Positions 33,039 through 41,960 of a stretch of 64,000 nucleotides of DNA are shown here, in pieces. Both the position numbers and the translations under genes were made by a program. Under the pieces are notes generated by a model that was not told where the DNA came from, made no database searches, and saw nothing but the letters and a program-made list of their open reading frames with translations. The first letter of the stretch is position 1; each line of letters begins with the position of its first letter. The stretch spans positions 124,001 to 188,000 of the forward strand of contig CAZCZO010000002.1 in the NCBI GenBank assembly GCA_964503275.1, read 5' to 3'. This DNA comes from DASRAP01 sp964503275. Its GTDB lineage: Bacteria > Gemmatimonadota > Gemmatimonadetes > Gemmatimonadales > Gemmatimonadaceae.

Positions 33039-35084
33039 CTACCGCGCCGCGCTGCCGCTCGCTGGCGTGGTGTCGCCGCCGCGGGGTGGCAGGAAGAACT
33101 CCCGCGGCGAGGCCCGGAACCGCGCCAGTACGCGGGCGAAGAGCCCCGCGGTCCCTTCGGCGCCGATCCCCCGCGACCGGAGCGCCACCTTGAGGGCCAG
33201 GTAGAAACTCACGACGAGGTTCACGAGGCCGATCAGGATGACCCCGGTCGCCGAGATCGCGATCAGGCCCCACGCCGCGCCGAAGTGCAGGCCGTGCAGG
33301 GCATAGGCGAGGTTCGCGGCGGCGAAGGAGACGTGCCGGATGTCCACCGGCAGGCCGAAGAACGCGCCCACCGTGCCGGTCGCGCCCAGCATGCAGCCGA
33401 ACAGGAAGTTCCCCGCGAGGGCTCCGAGGTTGTGCTCGACATAGCGCGCGAAGCGGTCCAGTCGCGCGGGACCGAGCAGGCGTCGCATCCACTTCACGCG
33501 CCGCAGCCGGTCGGGGATCCGGTGGTACAGCGACTGGTTGTCGTAGTAGCCCGAAATGAGGCCGCTGAGGAACAGGTAGATGCCGGCGATCGCGGCATGG
33601 AACAGCGCGAGACTCTGCCACGGGTGCAGTTCGTGCAACAAGTGGGTGGCCTTCTCGGTCGAGACGGGTTCCCACCCGAAGAAGGCGCGCCCCACCATCG
33701 TGATGCAGAGGGCCGTGAGGAAGCCGATCGCGACATTGCCCGCGATGGACACCCACTGGGACCGGCTCACCTGCGCGGCGAGCTCGGCCAGGCGATCCAG
33801 CCGCTGCTCGCGGTCGTCGGCGTCGTCGAGCACGGCGGCCAGTGTCGCCGCCGTCATGGCGGGCTGCTTGGTCGCGATCGTCAGGTGCAGGGTGTGGATC
33901 ACGACGAAGCCGAGCCCGTAGATGAGACTGAAGCCCACCGCCTGCCAGAAGCCCGGGAGCCCCAGCGCGGCGGTGAGGATCTTGAGCAGCGCCATCACCC
34001 CGACGATCAACCCGGCCCCCGCGGCGGCGCGGAACATCGCGCGGTACTGCGCGCGCGTCTCGGTGACGTAGTGCTCGCCCGAGCGGCTCGCGTGCTCGGT
34101 GACGCGGCGCGCGAGCAACTGCGTGGTGCCGTCGAAGAGCTCGGTGAAGCGGTGACGCCGGTTCTCGGCGCGGATCAGCCGTACCGTGAAGTCCACCGCG
34201 CGGGTACGGATCTGCTCGGGGGTCTCGTCCGCATCCGGGACCGCGAGACGCCGCAGGACGCGCAACCGCTCGACCAGCTGTTCGGTCCGGGCCAGGATGA
34301 ACACGAGGTTCACGCCGACCCCGCTCTCCTGCGAGCGACGCCGGATCCGCTCGATGAACGCCACGCACTGACCGAGCAGCACCTCGAGGTGCCCGTCGTG
34401 GGTCAGACTGCCGCGGGGCTGTCCGGCGTGTCGCGCGATGAGCTGCCGCACTTCGTCGCTCTGGGCCAGGAACGGCGACTCGTGGCGTGCGAGGGCCGGC
34501 ACATAGCGCACCAACGCGGGCTCCATGCCCAGCGTGGCGAGCCGGTGCGAGGTCATCCGCATGGCTTCGAACAGCTCGTGCCGCATGTGCGCGCGGACCG
34601 ACGCGAACGCGGGCGCGAAGCAGCCCAGTCGCTCGAAGAGTTCCAGCCACAGCGCCGGCGACACCGCGGCGACCCATTCCCCGTCGCCCGCGTCGTCGAA
34701 GGCCTCCGCGACCAGATCGCGCACGAAATCGGCATCGATGGCCGGCGGCAACAGGCGGCCGAGCAGGCGACTCCACACGCCGGTGAGGAATCCGGTGCTC
34801 GTGAGGATCCCCGACTCCGCGTACAGGGTGCGATGCATGCGTGAGCTGAGCACCGCGCCGAGATGCGTGGCGAGGCCCGCGGCCAGCTCGGGACGTGCGT
34901 CGAGGAGGCCGATCAGCGCACGGATGTGCGCTTCCGCGTCTGCCGCGTCGTCTGAGGGGTGCGGCCGGATCACCGCGACCAGTCGGGCGAGGAAGTCGCC
35001 GGTGGTGTCGGTGGGTCGCTGCGCGATCTCGACGAGGAGATCGCCAGCCCCTTCGAGTGCTGGTGGCGCGGCCGCTGCGGTCAC
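33039..35084 (-). CDS. Gcr-family membrane protein, usually annotated 'site-specific recombinase'
   Basis: This 681-aa protein matches the family often labelled 'site-specific recombinase Gcr' (COG4389). No serine- or tyrosine-recombinase motif is visible. Instead the first 370 residues are helical and soluble, and the C-terminal 300 contain about six membrane segments. Stretches such as FSLIYGLGFVVIHTLHLTIA, TKQPAMTAATLAAVL and SGLISGYYDNQSLYHRIPDR are characteristic. I therefore describe it as a membrane protein of unknown function and do not treat it as a mobile-element gene. The start is GTG at 35084. It faces the small gene at 35196 across 111 bases and precedes the PP2C gene. Confidence 0.8.
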   Translation of the reverse strand: MTAAAAPPALEGAGDLLVEIAQRPTDTTGDFLARLVAVIRPHPSDDAADAEAHIRALIGLLDARPELAAGLATHLGAVLSSRMHRTLYAESGILTSTGFLTGVWSRLLGRLLPPAIDADFVRDLVAEAFDDAGDGEWVAAVSPALWLELFERLGCFAPAFASVRAHMRHELFEAMRMTSHRLATLGMEPALVRYVPALARHESPFLAQSDEVRQLIARHAGQPRGSLTHDGHLEVLLGQCVAFIERIRRRSQESGVGVNLVFILARTEQLVERLRVLRRLAVPDADETPEQIRTRAVDFTVRLIRAENRRHRFTELFDGTTQLLARRVTEHASRSGEHYVTETRAQYRAMFRAAAGAGLIVGVMALLKILTAALGLPGFWQAVGFSLIYGLGFVVIHTLHLTIATKQPAMTAATLAAVLDDADDREQRLDRLAELAAQVSRSQWVSIAGNVAIGFLTALCITMVGRAFFGWEPVSTEKATHLLHELHPWQSLALFHAAIAGIYLFLSGLISGYYDNQSLYHRIPDRLRRVKWMRRLLGPARLDRFARYVEHNLGALAGNFLFGCMLGATGTVGAFFGLPVDIRHVSFAAANLAYALHGLHFGAAWGLIAISATGVILIGLVNLVVSFYLALKVALRSRGIGAEGTAGLFARVLARFRASPREFFLPPRGGDTTPASGSAAR

Positions 35085-35195
35085 AGGGTCTAATCTGCTC
35101 TCGGTGGCGCGTTCGTGGCACCCGTGTCGCGCTCGGCACCGAGGACACCCCCGAGCGATTACATTGCGGGTCCAGCATCACGCGCGAGGTGCACG

Positions 35196-35468
35196 ATGTC
35201 GATGGCATTCCTGCGGGAGGACGCGGAAGGCGAGATGCCGCGTCGCGACTACGGACTCCCCGCGCGGGACGACCCGGAGTTCGATGCGCGCGCGGCGCGT
35301 GCGCTGTTGGAGGCCGCGCGCGTCGGCGAGACTCAGCTCGCCGAGCGCGCGACGGGGTACTACTGGGGTGAGACCCGCCTCACGCCGTACGTGGAGGCCA
35401 TCCGCGCGGAGGCTGAACGCAGCGGCGACGACCGGCTCGCGCAGTTGGCGGAGCGTTTCCTGCGCTGA
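35196..35468 (+). CDS. Small hypothetical protein (90 aa)
   Basis: I do not recognise this gene. It encodes a 90-aa acidic, soluble and probably helical protein, with no signal peptide or Cys. The middle stretch ARALLEAARVGETQLAERAT and the last third (YVEAIRAEAERSGDDRLAQL) look like two amphipathic helices. The ATG at 35196 has a good ribosome site (GAGGT, six-base spacer), which argues that it is real; an ATG 81 bases upstream lacks one. It is divergent from the Gcr-family gene and converges with the EamA gene. Confidence 0.65.
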   Translation: MSMAFLREDAEGEMPRRDYGLPARDDPEFDARAARALLEAARVGETQLAERATGYYWGETRLTPYVEAIRAEAERSGDDRLAQLAERFLR

Positions 35469-35525
35469 GCGTCCGGCACGCGGGTCGGGGCCTCGGCGCT
35501 GGCGCGGAACGGGTGACGGCAGCGC

Positions 35526-36383
35526 TCAGCGCGCCCGCGACACGCTCACCAGCAAGATGCCACCCAGGATCGCTCCCGACGCGAGCACGAGACGCCACGT
35601 GAGTGGCTCACCGAGCACGGCCACGCCTCCGATCGCCGCGAGGGCCGGCACGCTCAACTGCACCGTCGCCGCAACGGTCGCGCGCAGCGCTGGCAACGCC
35701 GTGTACCAAATGACGTAACCCACGGCCGATGCGATCGCGCCTGACGCCATCGCGTACATGACACCGCTGGCCTGGATGGTCGTCGTCTGTTCACGAAGCA
35801 CGAGCACGGCCGCGAGTGGGGCCACGAGTGCGGCCGCGCGCCAGAAGTTCCCCGCCGTGGTCCGGGTCGGGTCGCCGCCCGCCCGCCCGCGCAGCGAGTA
35901 GATACCCCACGCGACCCCGGCCGCGAGCATCAGCGCGGCCCCCGTCGCCGACGGCGCGGTCACGCCAGGCAACAGCAGCCCGACGAGACCCGCCGCTGCG
36001 AGGAACAGGCCGGCGAGCTGCGGTCCGCGAAAGCGTTCGCCGCGTGCGAAACCGACGCCGATCATCGTGGCCTGCACGGCCGCGAACAGCAGCAACGCTC
36101 CCGTGCCGGTCGAGAGCGACACGTAGGCGAAGGAGAAACAGAGCGCGTAGGCGAGCAGGGCCGCTGCGGAGGTCCAGGTCGCCGCGCCGGGCCGTGCCGC
36201 GATCGCCGGGACGCGGACGAGGGCGGCCAGCACGACCGCGCCGGAGACCAGTCGGACGATGGTGAACGCGCTCGGCCCGATGAGGCCTCCCGCGAGCGCG
36301 GCGCGGCAGAGCAGCGAGTTGGCCGCGAACGCGACGAGCGCGAGGAGCGTGAGCAGCGCGGTCAGACGCGGGGGCGGCACCAT
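35526..36383 (-). CDS. EamA/DMT-family transporter
   Basis: This 285-aa inner-membrane protein has about ten hydrophobic segments in two EamA repeats. The first begins ALVAFAANSLLCRAALAGGL, the second ALMLAAGVAWGIYSLRGRAG, and the typical AYVSLSTGTGALLLFAAVQ lies between them. DMT transporters export or import small metabolites; the substrate cannot be inferred. I chose the ATG at 36383 (MVPPPRL); a TTG nine bases earlier is possible. It is monocistronic and diverges from the STAS fusion gene across 172 bases in which I see no clear regulatory repeat. Confidence 0.9.
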   Translation of the reverse strand: MVPPPRLTALLTLLALVAFAANSLLCRAALAGGLIGPSAFTIVRLVSGAVVLAALVRVPAIAARPGAATWTSAAALLAYALCFSFAYVSLSTGTGALLLFAAVQATMIGVGFARGERFRGPQLAGLFLAAAGLVGLLLPGVTAPSATGAALMLAAGVAWGIYSLRGRAGGDPTRTTAGNFWRAAALVAPLAAVLVLREQTTTIQASGVMYAMASGAIASAVGYVIWYTALPALRATVAATVQLSVPALAAIGGVAVLGEPLTWRLVLASGAILGGILLVSVSRAR

Positions 36384-36555
36384 CACGCGCAATATGCGGG
36401 GTGACCGACGCGCCGTCCATCAGCGCACGGGTCCGTCGACACGCCGCGCGGCCCGCGGGTGGAGATGCAGCCGCGGCGGACCCGCGATTATTCTGCGGCG
36501 TGCGGCGCCCGTGCACAACGGCACGTGGCGTCGGCGGACACCCCAGCAACCGATC

Positions 36556-38730
36556 ATGTCCCTGGGCATCGACATCGGCCATGCGGCTGGCCACAGCATC
36601 CTGTCGCTCAGCGGCCGCCTCAACGGGAGCACCGCGGCGCAGCTCGAGTCCTGGCTCGCCGAACAGGCCGCGGTACCATCGGTGTGGGACCTGTCGCAGC
36701 TCGACTTCGTCTCGAGCGCGGGACTCCGCGTGCTCATCGCGCACGAGAAGCAGGTCCGGCGCGCCGGGCAGTCCACGACGCTGGTCGGCGTGAGTCCCGC
36801 GGTGCACGAAGTGCTCCGCATGACCGGCCTCGCGGCCTTGTGGACGCTGCTGCCGTCGCTCGAGGCGCTCGAGGCCACGCCGGGGCCCGCGATCCGCGCG
36901 ACGCCCGCGGCCGACGAGACCATGACGGCGAGCACCGGGGCGCGCGTGGCCGTGCAGCGTCAGGCGGCGGGACCTGCGACCTTGCTCCACTGGAACGACG
37001 GGGCATGGCGTGGCGCGAGTCTGCGTCGCTTGGGGCTGTCGTTCGGCCGGGGCGGGCTCGGGACGCACCGCGATGTCGCGATGGCGCGGCCACTGCGCTT
37101 CGCGGGGCTCATCAGCTCGCTCAACATCTGCCTCGACGATGGCGAGTGCGATGTGCTCGCCATCGCCGAGCCCGACCACACCTTCGTGCGGGTCGACGAG
37201 GCCTGGTCGTTCGGTGGTGCCCCGACGGCCAGACTGCGTGTGGACTCCGACCTCACGACCGCCGCGCTGGGCGAGGTGGCCCGCACCGTGAGTGCCACGC
37301 CGTGGTGTGCGATGCTGATGCTGGTGCCCGGCGGCGCCGAGGGATCGCACGAGAGCGCCCAGTCCGCCCGACTCGTGTTCGGGGTGTTGCCGCCCGGCGA
37401 TGACGCGTCCTGGATCGGCTGCCACATCGCCATCGACCTGGTCACGCCCGACGTCTTCACCGCGCCGAGCGTCGCCACCTGGCTCGAGGTGCTGCCGCGT
37501 CTGGCTGGCGAGGACCTCGCCGATGGGCTCCCATCGGAGCTCCCGACCGGCAGCGTTGCGTTCCTGTGGGGTGCCGCGTCGGCGGCCGCCGCCGCGGATC
37601 ACACGCTGCGGATCGAGAGCGGTCCCGGCGAGGCCGGCGATGGCGACGAGACCGAACTCATCGTGCGGTCGCTCTATGCCGATTGCAGTCGCGTCGTCCT
37701 CACGCGGCTGACCGGCGGCTACTCGGCGAGCACCTCGCAGGTGGAGAGCTTCGACGCACTCGGACGCCGGATGTTGCCGACCGTACTGAAGGTCGGACCC
37801 GCCTCGATGATGCGCCGCGAGAACGAGGCCCACGAGCGCTACGTGCGGCCGTTCATCCTGAACAACGCCTCGGTCGGGCTCGGCATGGCGACGCAGGGCG
37901 AGCTGGTGGGGCTCCGCTACAACTTCCTCGGGGTCACCGGCGATCAAGGCGCCCTGCGCACCTTGGCGCGCGGCTGGTCCGTGGAGCCCGCGCCGCGCAT
38001 GCACGACCTGTACGAGCAGGTGGTGCGCCGCACCCTCTCGCCGTGGTACGGGCAGGCCCGCGAGGTCGAGGCCGCGCTGTACGTCGATCATACCCCCCTG
38101 CGGCTGTTCCCCGGGCTGATCGCCGCGGCCCGCGCGACGCTGCCGCATGATCTCGATGCGCCGACGCTGCGGTGCGAGGCGCTGGAGCGGACGGTGCCGA
38201 ACCCCTGGTGGTTCCTGATCCATGAGTTCCCGCGGCGCCAGGCGCAGCGCATCCGCTGCCGGGTGTCGATCACGCACGGGGATCTCAACCTCAACAACAT
38301 CCTCTGCGACGAGCGCGACAATCTGTACGTGATCGACTTCTCCGAGACGCGGGAACGCTCGGTGGGCAGCGACTTCGCGCGCCTGGAATCGGTCTTCCTC
38401 CTCCTGCAACGTCCCGCTCCTGCTCCCGGGACGGCGACCGCGCAGTTCCTGCGGGCGGTCGAGGCGCTCTACGCCGCGGACACGCCGTGGTACGCGCTGC
38501 CTGCGGGCGCGTCCGTGCTACCGGCCGACGATCTCGCGTTCATCGGCCGGCTCCGCCGGCTCGCGCAGGAGCACCTGGGCGCGTCGGCGCCGGCGGAGGC
38601 CTATCTGCTGCCGGTGTTGGAGTGGACGCTGCCGATGGCCGCCTGGCCCAACCTGCCGCTCGCGCTGCGCGAGCTCTCCACGTGGGTCGCCGCACTGCAA
38701 GTGGAGCGGCTGGAGACCTCCCGCGGCTGA
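36556..38730 (+). CDS. Fusion of STAS domain, unknown central domain and aminoglycoside-phosphotransferase-like kinase
   Basis: This 724-aa soluble protein combines parts not normally joined. Residues 1-105 are an anti-sigma-factor-antagonist STAS domain with VWDLSQLDFVSSAGLRVLIA; the Ser53-Ser54 pair matches the phosphorylated site of SpoIIAA-type proteins. Residues 115-380 are a central region I do not recognise (LGLSFGRGGLGTHRD, SLNICLDDGECDVLAIAEP). Residues 385-724 look like an aminoglycoside-phosphotransferase-type kinase: LTGGYSAS as nucleotide loop, VLKVG with Lys about 412, then HGDLNLNNIL at about 574 and VIDFSETRERS at about 592, the catalytic and metal-binding motifs. The kinase half may correspond to the TCAD9-like kinases of predicted NTPase-linked signalling systems; this is a suggestion. 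Phosphorylation of its own or another STAS domain would be a logical role. It stands alone, ending 15 bases before a convergent gene. Confidence 0.8.
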   Translation: MSLGIDIGHAAGHSILSLSGRLNGSTAAQLESWLAEQAAVPSVWDLSQLDFVSSAGLRVLIAHEKQVRRAGQSTTLVGVSPAVHEVLRMTGLAALWTLLPSLEALEATPGPAIRATPAADETMTASTGARVAVQRQAAGPATLLHWNDGAWRGASLRRLGLSFGRGGLGTHRDVAMARPLRFAGLISSLNICLDDGECDVLAIAEPDHTFVRVDEAWSFGGAPTARLRVDSDLTTAALGEVARTVSATPWCAMLMLVPGGAEGSHESAQSARLVFGVLPPGDDASWIGCHIAIDLVTPDVFTAPSVATWLEVLPRLAGEDLADGLPSELPTGSVAFLWGAASAAAAADHTLRIESGPGEAGDGDETELIVRSLYADCSRVVLTRLTGGYSASTSQVESFDALGRRMLPTVLKVGPASMMRRENEAHERYVRPFILNNASVGLGMATQGELVGLRYNFLGVTGDQGALRTLARGWSVEPAPRMHDLYEQVVRRTLSPWYGQAREVEAALYVDHTPLRLFPGLIAAARATLPHDLDAPTLRCEALERTVPNPWWFLIHEFPRRQAQRIRCRVSITHGDLNLNNILCDERDNLYVIDFSETRERSVGSDFARLESVFLLLQRPAPAPGTATAQFLRAVEALYAADTPWYALPAGASVLPADDLAFIGRLRRLAQEHLGASAPAEAYLLPVLEWTLPMAAWPNLPLALRELSTWVAALQVERLETSRG

Positions 38731-38745
38731 GCCGCAGCGACGCCG

Positions 38746-39951
38746 TCAGCGCGGGTAGCGCAGCGCCCCCACGGCGATCGCGGACGGCGCCACCACCACC
38801 GACGCGCCTCCTTGGACCTGCACGACCCCCATCGGCTTCGCGATGTTCTTGCCGGTCGCGTCGAAGCGCACCGGACCATAGAACGTCATGAGGTCCATGG
38901 TGCGGAGCCGTGCGCGGACCGCGTCGCTGGCCGTGCTGTTCGCCGCCTCGATCGCGTGGCCGAGCACCACGCCGCCCGCGGTGGACTGCGCGGCCTGATA
39001 CGTCGGCGGTGTGCCGAAGCGGGCCGCATAGCGCGCCGCGTATTGCGCCGGGGTCCCGAACGCTTCGCCCTGCCACCCCATCGTGCGGTCCCACTGCGTC
39101 GGCCCCAGCACGCCGTTCGCGGTGTCGCCGAGTGCTGCGGTGAACTCCGGCCCGCCGGGACCGACCGTCAGCAGCATCGCCGGCGGGCTGAAGCCGCGCT
39201 GCGCCGCCGTGCGCGTGAAGCGCACCGCGTCGGCGAAGTGCCCGCCGCCGATGAACACGTCGGGCGCGAGTGCGTTGGCCGCATCGATGACGGCGCTGAG
39301 GTCCGAGGCCTCGCGCGGATACTCGAGCACCGCCAGCACCGTGAGTCCGTTCGCCGCCGCCCATGCCAGCGCTCCCTGACCGACCGACGCCGAGAACGCA
39401 CTCCCCGTCTCCTGCGCGAGCACCATGGTGCGGGCGCCACGCTCGGCCAAGCGCTCGATCGCGGCCTTCGTGTACTCGCGGCCCGGCGTGAGGATGCCGA
39501 ACGTGTTGGCGAAGCCCCGCGTGTAGATCTCCTCGGACGCACCGTTGGGGGCGATCATGATCGTTCCCTTCTCCTCGGCGACGGCAGACGTGGTAAGGGT
39601 CGCCGCACTGCCGTAGGGACCGAGCAGGAAGTCCACCCGCTCCACATCGATCAACTCGGCGACGAGCTGCGCGGAGGTCGCCGCGTTGCTTGCATCGTCG
39701 CGGATCAGCAGCTCGACGGGCCGCCGCACCCCGTCGACCAGCAGGCCCCCGCGTTCGGTGTTCACGAACTCGGCCCACAACTCGTAGCCGCGGCGCGCGT
39801 CGAGGCCCTCGACCGCGAGTGAGCCGGTCAGCGCGACGGCAACGCCCACGCGGATGGGGTCGCCCGTCCGGGGACCGGTGGTCTCCTTGCAGGCACCGAG
39901 CCCGAGGACGGCGAATACACCCAAGACCGACAACGAAGAGACCGTGCGCAT
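38746..39951 (-). CDS. Branched-chain amino-acid-type ABC substrate-binding lipoprotein
   Basis: A 401-aa LivK-like binding protein with lipoprotein signal (LGLGAC, Cys21). The Peripla_BP_6 pattern is clear: IRVGVAVALTGSLAVEGLDA, GYELWAEFVNTERGG, VDFLLGPYGSAATL and TFGILTPGREYTKAA, with VLAQETGSAFSASVG later. It lies 52 bases after an ABC ATPase gene on the same strand, but no LivH/LivM-type permease is present. It resembles the binding protein at 22390-23640 only in family. It might deliver a ligand to a permease elsewhere or act as an extracellular sensor. It ends 15 bases from the STAS fusion gene. Confidence 0.88.
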   Translation of the reverse strand: MRTVSSLSVLGVFAVLGLGACKETTGPRTGDPIRVGVAVALTGSLAVEGLDARRGYELWAEFVNTERGGLLVDGVRRPVELLIRDDASNAATSAQLVAELIDVERVDFLLGPYGSAATLTTSAVAEEKGTIMIAPNGASEEIYTRGFANTFGILTPGREYTKAAIERLAERGARTMVLAQETGSAFSASVGQGALAWAAANGLTVLAVLEYPREASDLSAVIDAANALAPDVFIGGGHFADAVRFTRTAAQRGFSPPAMLLTVGPGGPEFTAALGDTANGVLGPTQWDRTMGWQGEAFGTPAQYAARYAARFGTPPTYQAAQSTAGGVVLGHAIEAANSTASDAVRARLRTMDLMTFYGPVRFDATGKNIAKPMGVVQVQGGASVVVAPSAIAVGALRYPR

Positions 39952-40003
39952 GATTCCCGTGGAGAATGGCTGCCTCGAATGTACCGCCGCGTCCTCCGCA
40001 CGG

Positions 40004-40711
40004 TCAGCGCGCCGGGGCCCGCGGTCCCAGATACTGTCGCCTGAATCCCTCGTGGGCGCAGGCGATCTCGGGTGGCCCCAGTTCGTAGGTGGTCCCGTCG
40101 GTGCACCAGGTGATGTGGTCGGCCGCTGCGAGCAACGAGGGCACCTCGTGCCCCGACACCACCACGGCGCACCCGTCGGCCGCGAACTGCCGGAACAACG
40201 TGGTCAGCGCGTCGTGGTCCGCCGGTGCGACCCCGCGATACGGCTCGTCGGCGATCAGCACCGTGGGTCGCCGCGTCAGAGCGACCGCCAGTTCGGCGCG
40301 GCGAAGTTCGCCACCCGACAACGACCCCGGCCGCCGATCCAGGAAGTCGGTCACCCCTGCCTGCGCGGCGGCGTCGGCGGCGCGCTGCCGTCCGAAGCGC
40401 TGTTCGACCAGCGCGAGCTGGGCGCCGACGCGCATCGTCGCCGACAGCAGGTCGTGGTCAGGGAGATAGAACACGCCGTGCCGCGCGAGGTGCGGAAGGG
40501 TCGCGCGCAGGAAGGTCGTTGTGCCCACCCGCACGACCCCCGAATCCGGTTGGAGCACGCCCGCGGCGATGCGGAACAGCGTGGACTTCCCCTGCCCGTT
40601 CCGGCCGAAGATCACGCGCACTTGCCCCGGCTCCGCGCGCAAGGTCGCGGAGCTGAGCACGCGATGCGCGCCGAACGATTTGCTGACGCAGTCGGCGATC
40701 AGCGCCAACAT
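40004..40711 (-). CDS. ABC transporter ATP-binding protein with altered Q-loop
   Basis: This 235-aa stand-alone ABC ATPase has Walker A GRNGQGKST (residues 36-44), signature LSGGE (131-135), Walker B VLIADEP (Asp155, Glu156) and switch His188 (SGHEV). It resembles the LptB/LivG type. The Q-loop position, normally YLPQ in such proteins, reads YLPD (Asp in place of Gln), which would alter coupling to the membrane partner. The start codon shares one base with the stop of the 97-aa membrane protein (TGATG), so these two are coupled and probably form one complex. The binding-protein gene follows by 52 bases. Confidence 0.9.
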   Translation of the reverse strand: MLALIADCVSKSFGAHRVLSSATLRAEPGQVRVIFGRNGQGKSTLFRIAAGVLQPDSGVVRVGTTTFLRATLPHLARHGVFYLPDHDLLSATMRVGAQLALVEQRFGRQRAADAAAQAGVTDFLDRRPGSLSGGELRRAELAVALTRRPTVLIADEPYRGVAPADHDALTTLFRQFAADGCAVVVSGHEVPSLLAAADHITWCTDGTTYELGPPEIACAHEGFRRQYLGPRAPAR

Positions 40712-41004
40712 CAGCGCAGGACCAGCAGGCGCGACAGCTCGGCGAGCAGGGCGATCGCCACGAATCCCGCGAAGAGCGCGCCCGGGCCCACACCGAGGTT
40801 CGCCCAGAGCAGCCGCTCGGCGCGGACGTAGGTATCCAGCAGTCCGAGGCCGCCGGTCAGCAGGATCACGGGGATCGGCGCTGCGGGCCCGGGCTGGTCA
40901 CTCGCCGCGAATTGCACGGCGAGGAAGACCGCGTGCGTCAGAAGCCAGAGCACAGGGCCGCGACGCACGAGCGTCGGAAGGAGCACGAGAGCCGCGGTCT
41001 GCAT
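40711..41004 (-). CDS. Small three-helix membrane protein paired with the ABC ATPase (97 aa)
   Basis: I do not recognise this family. It is 97 aa with hydrophobic segments at about residues 17-34 (VLWLLTHAVFLAVQFAA), 43-57 and 72-95 (VGPGALFAGFVAIALLAEL), so it probably spans the membrane three times. A short charged loop (DTYVRAERLLW) lies between the second and third helices, where a coupling helix to the ATPase could be. The stop overlaps the ATPase start by one base. It lies 61 bases after oxyR on the same strand. It is far too small for a normal ABC permease, so it may multimerise or act as an adaptor. Confidence 0.65.
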   Translation of the reverse strand: MQTAALVLLPTLVRRGPVLWLLTHAVFLAVQFAASDQPGPAAPIPVILLTGGLGLLDTYVRAERLLWANLGVGPGALFAGFVAIALLAELSRLLVLR

Positions 41005-41065
41005 CAGCGCCTCAGTACCCGCGTGGTGGAGGATGTTCCGCCGCAGGGCGCGGCGCGCGCGGCAT

Positions 41066-41953
41066 CTAGCCGTCGCGCAGCGTCTCGCGCACGCTGTCCA
41101 CCACGGCCTCTGCCACCGCCGTCCGCTGCCGCCCGCGCGGCCACACCGCGACGATCTCGCGCTCCAAGTCGTGGGCGACGAGGGGGACATAGGCGCACTG
41201 CGGTGTGTTGTGCCGGGCGGCGGCCATCGCCGGCACGATCGATACGCCGAGGCCGATGCCCACCAACCCCAGCACCGTCGCCAGCTGTGCGCTCCGGCAG
41301 ACCACGCTCGGCGTGATCCCGTGGCTCGCGCAGAATCCATCGACCTGCGCTCCCAAGCAATGTGCTGGATCAAGGGTGATCGACGGCGACGCGCGGAGTT
41401 GCTCCAGTGTGATGCGCCCCGCGCGCGCGGCCGCGTGGGTGTGCGGTACGGCCACGACGAGGGCGTCGGCGCCGAGTCCCTCGGTCTCGAGGTCCCCGAA
41501 GTCGTAGGGCTGCGCGGCGATCGCCACGTCGAGCTCGCCGTCCATGAGGGCGCGCAGCAGCACTGCGCTGAAATCCTCGCGGAGCGTGACGCGTGCGTGC
41601 GCGTGCGTGCGACGGAGCCGCTGTAACGCGGCGGGGAACAGGTATGGGGCGATGGTCGGGATGGCGCCCACCGCCACCGTGTGAGCGGCCTCGTCCTGCT
41701 CGCGGCGGACTGCGAACTCCACCGCCCGATGCTCGGCGAGCAGTTGCTTGGCGCGGGGCAAGAGAACGGCACCCGCCTCACTGAGGATGACCCCGCGGGC
41801 GTGCCGCTTGAAGAGCGGGGCACCGAGGTGGCGCTCCAGCCGCTGGATCTGCGCGGTGAGCGAGGGCTGTGCGAGTGAGAGGTTGCGTGCCGCGCGGCTG
41901 AACGAGCCCGCCTCGGCGGATTCCACGAAGGCTCGGAGCAGATCCGGTTCCAT
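41066..41953 (-). CDS. oxyR: OxyR hydrogen-peroxide-sensing LysR regulator
   Basis: OxyR senses H2O2 through a disulfide and activates catalase and other defence genes. The 295-aa protein has an N-terminal LysR helix-turn-helix (SFSRAARNLSLAQPSLTAQI, residues 17-36). The effector domain carries AHCLGAQVDGFC with Cys199 and Cys208, the same residue numbers as the redox pair in Escherichia coli OxyR, and a SAQLATVLGLVGIGLGVSIV stretch resembling its neighbour region. It is divergent from katG across 167 bases. An OxyR-type site begins 8 bases upstream of its own ATG, so self-repression together with katG activation is the likely circuit. Confidence 0.95.
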   Translation of the reverse strand: MEPDLLRAFVESAEAGSFSRAARNLSLAQPSLTAQIQRLERHLGAPLFKRHARGVILSEAGAVLLPRAKQLLAEHRAVEFAVRREQDEAAHTVAVGAIPTIAPYLFPAALQRLRRTHAHARVTLREDFSAVLLRALMDGELDVAIAAQPYDFGDLETEGLGADALVVAVPHTHAAARAGRITLEQLRASPSITLDPAHCLGAQVDGFCASHGITPSVVCRSAQLATVLGLVGIGLGVSIVPAMAAARHNTPQCAYVPLVAHDLEREIVAVWPRGRQRTAVAEAVVDSVRETLRDG

Positions 41954-41960
41954 CGTAACT

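Noticed and set aside
33039..35084. Mobile element suggested by the 'site-specific recombinase' family name
   Set aside because: No recombinase motif, no inverted or direct terminal repeats and no cargo genes; the protein looks like a membrane protein.
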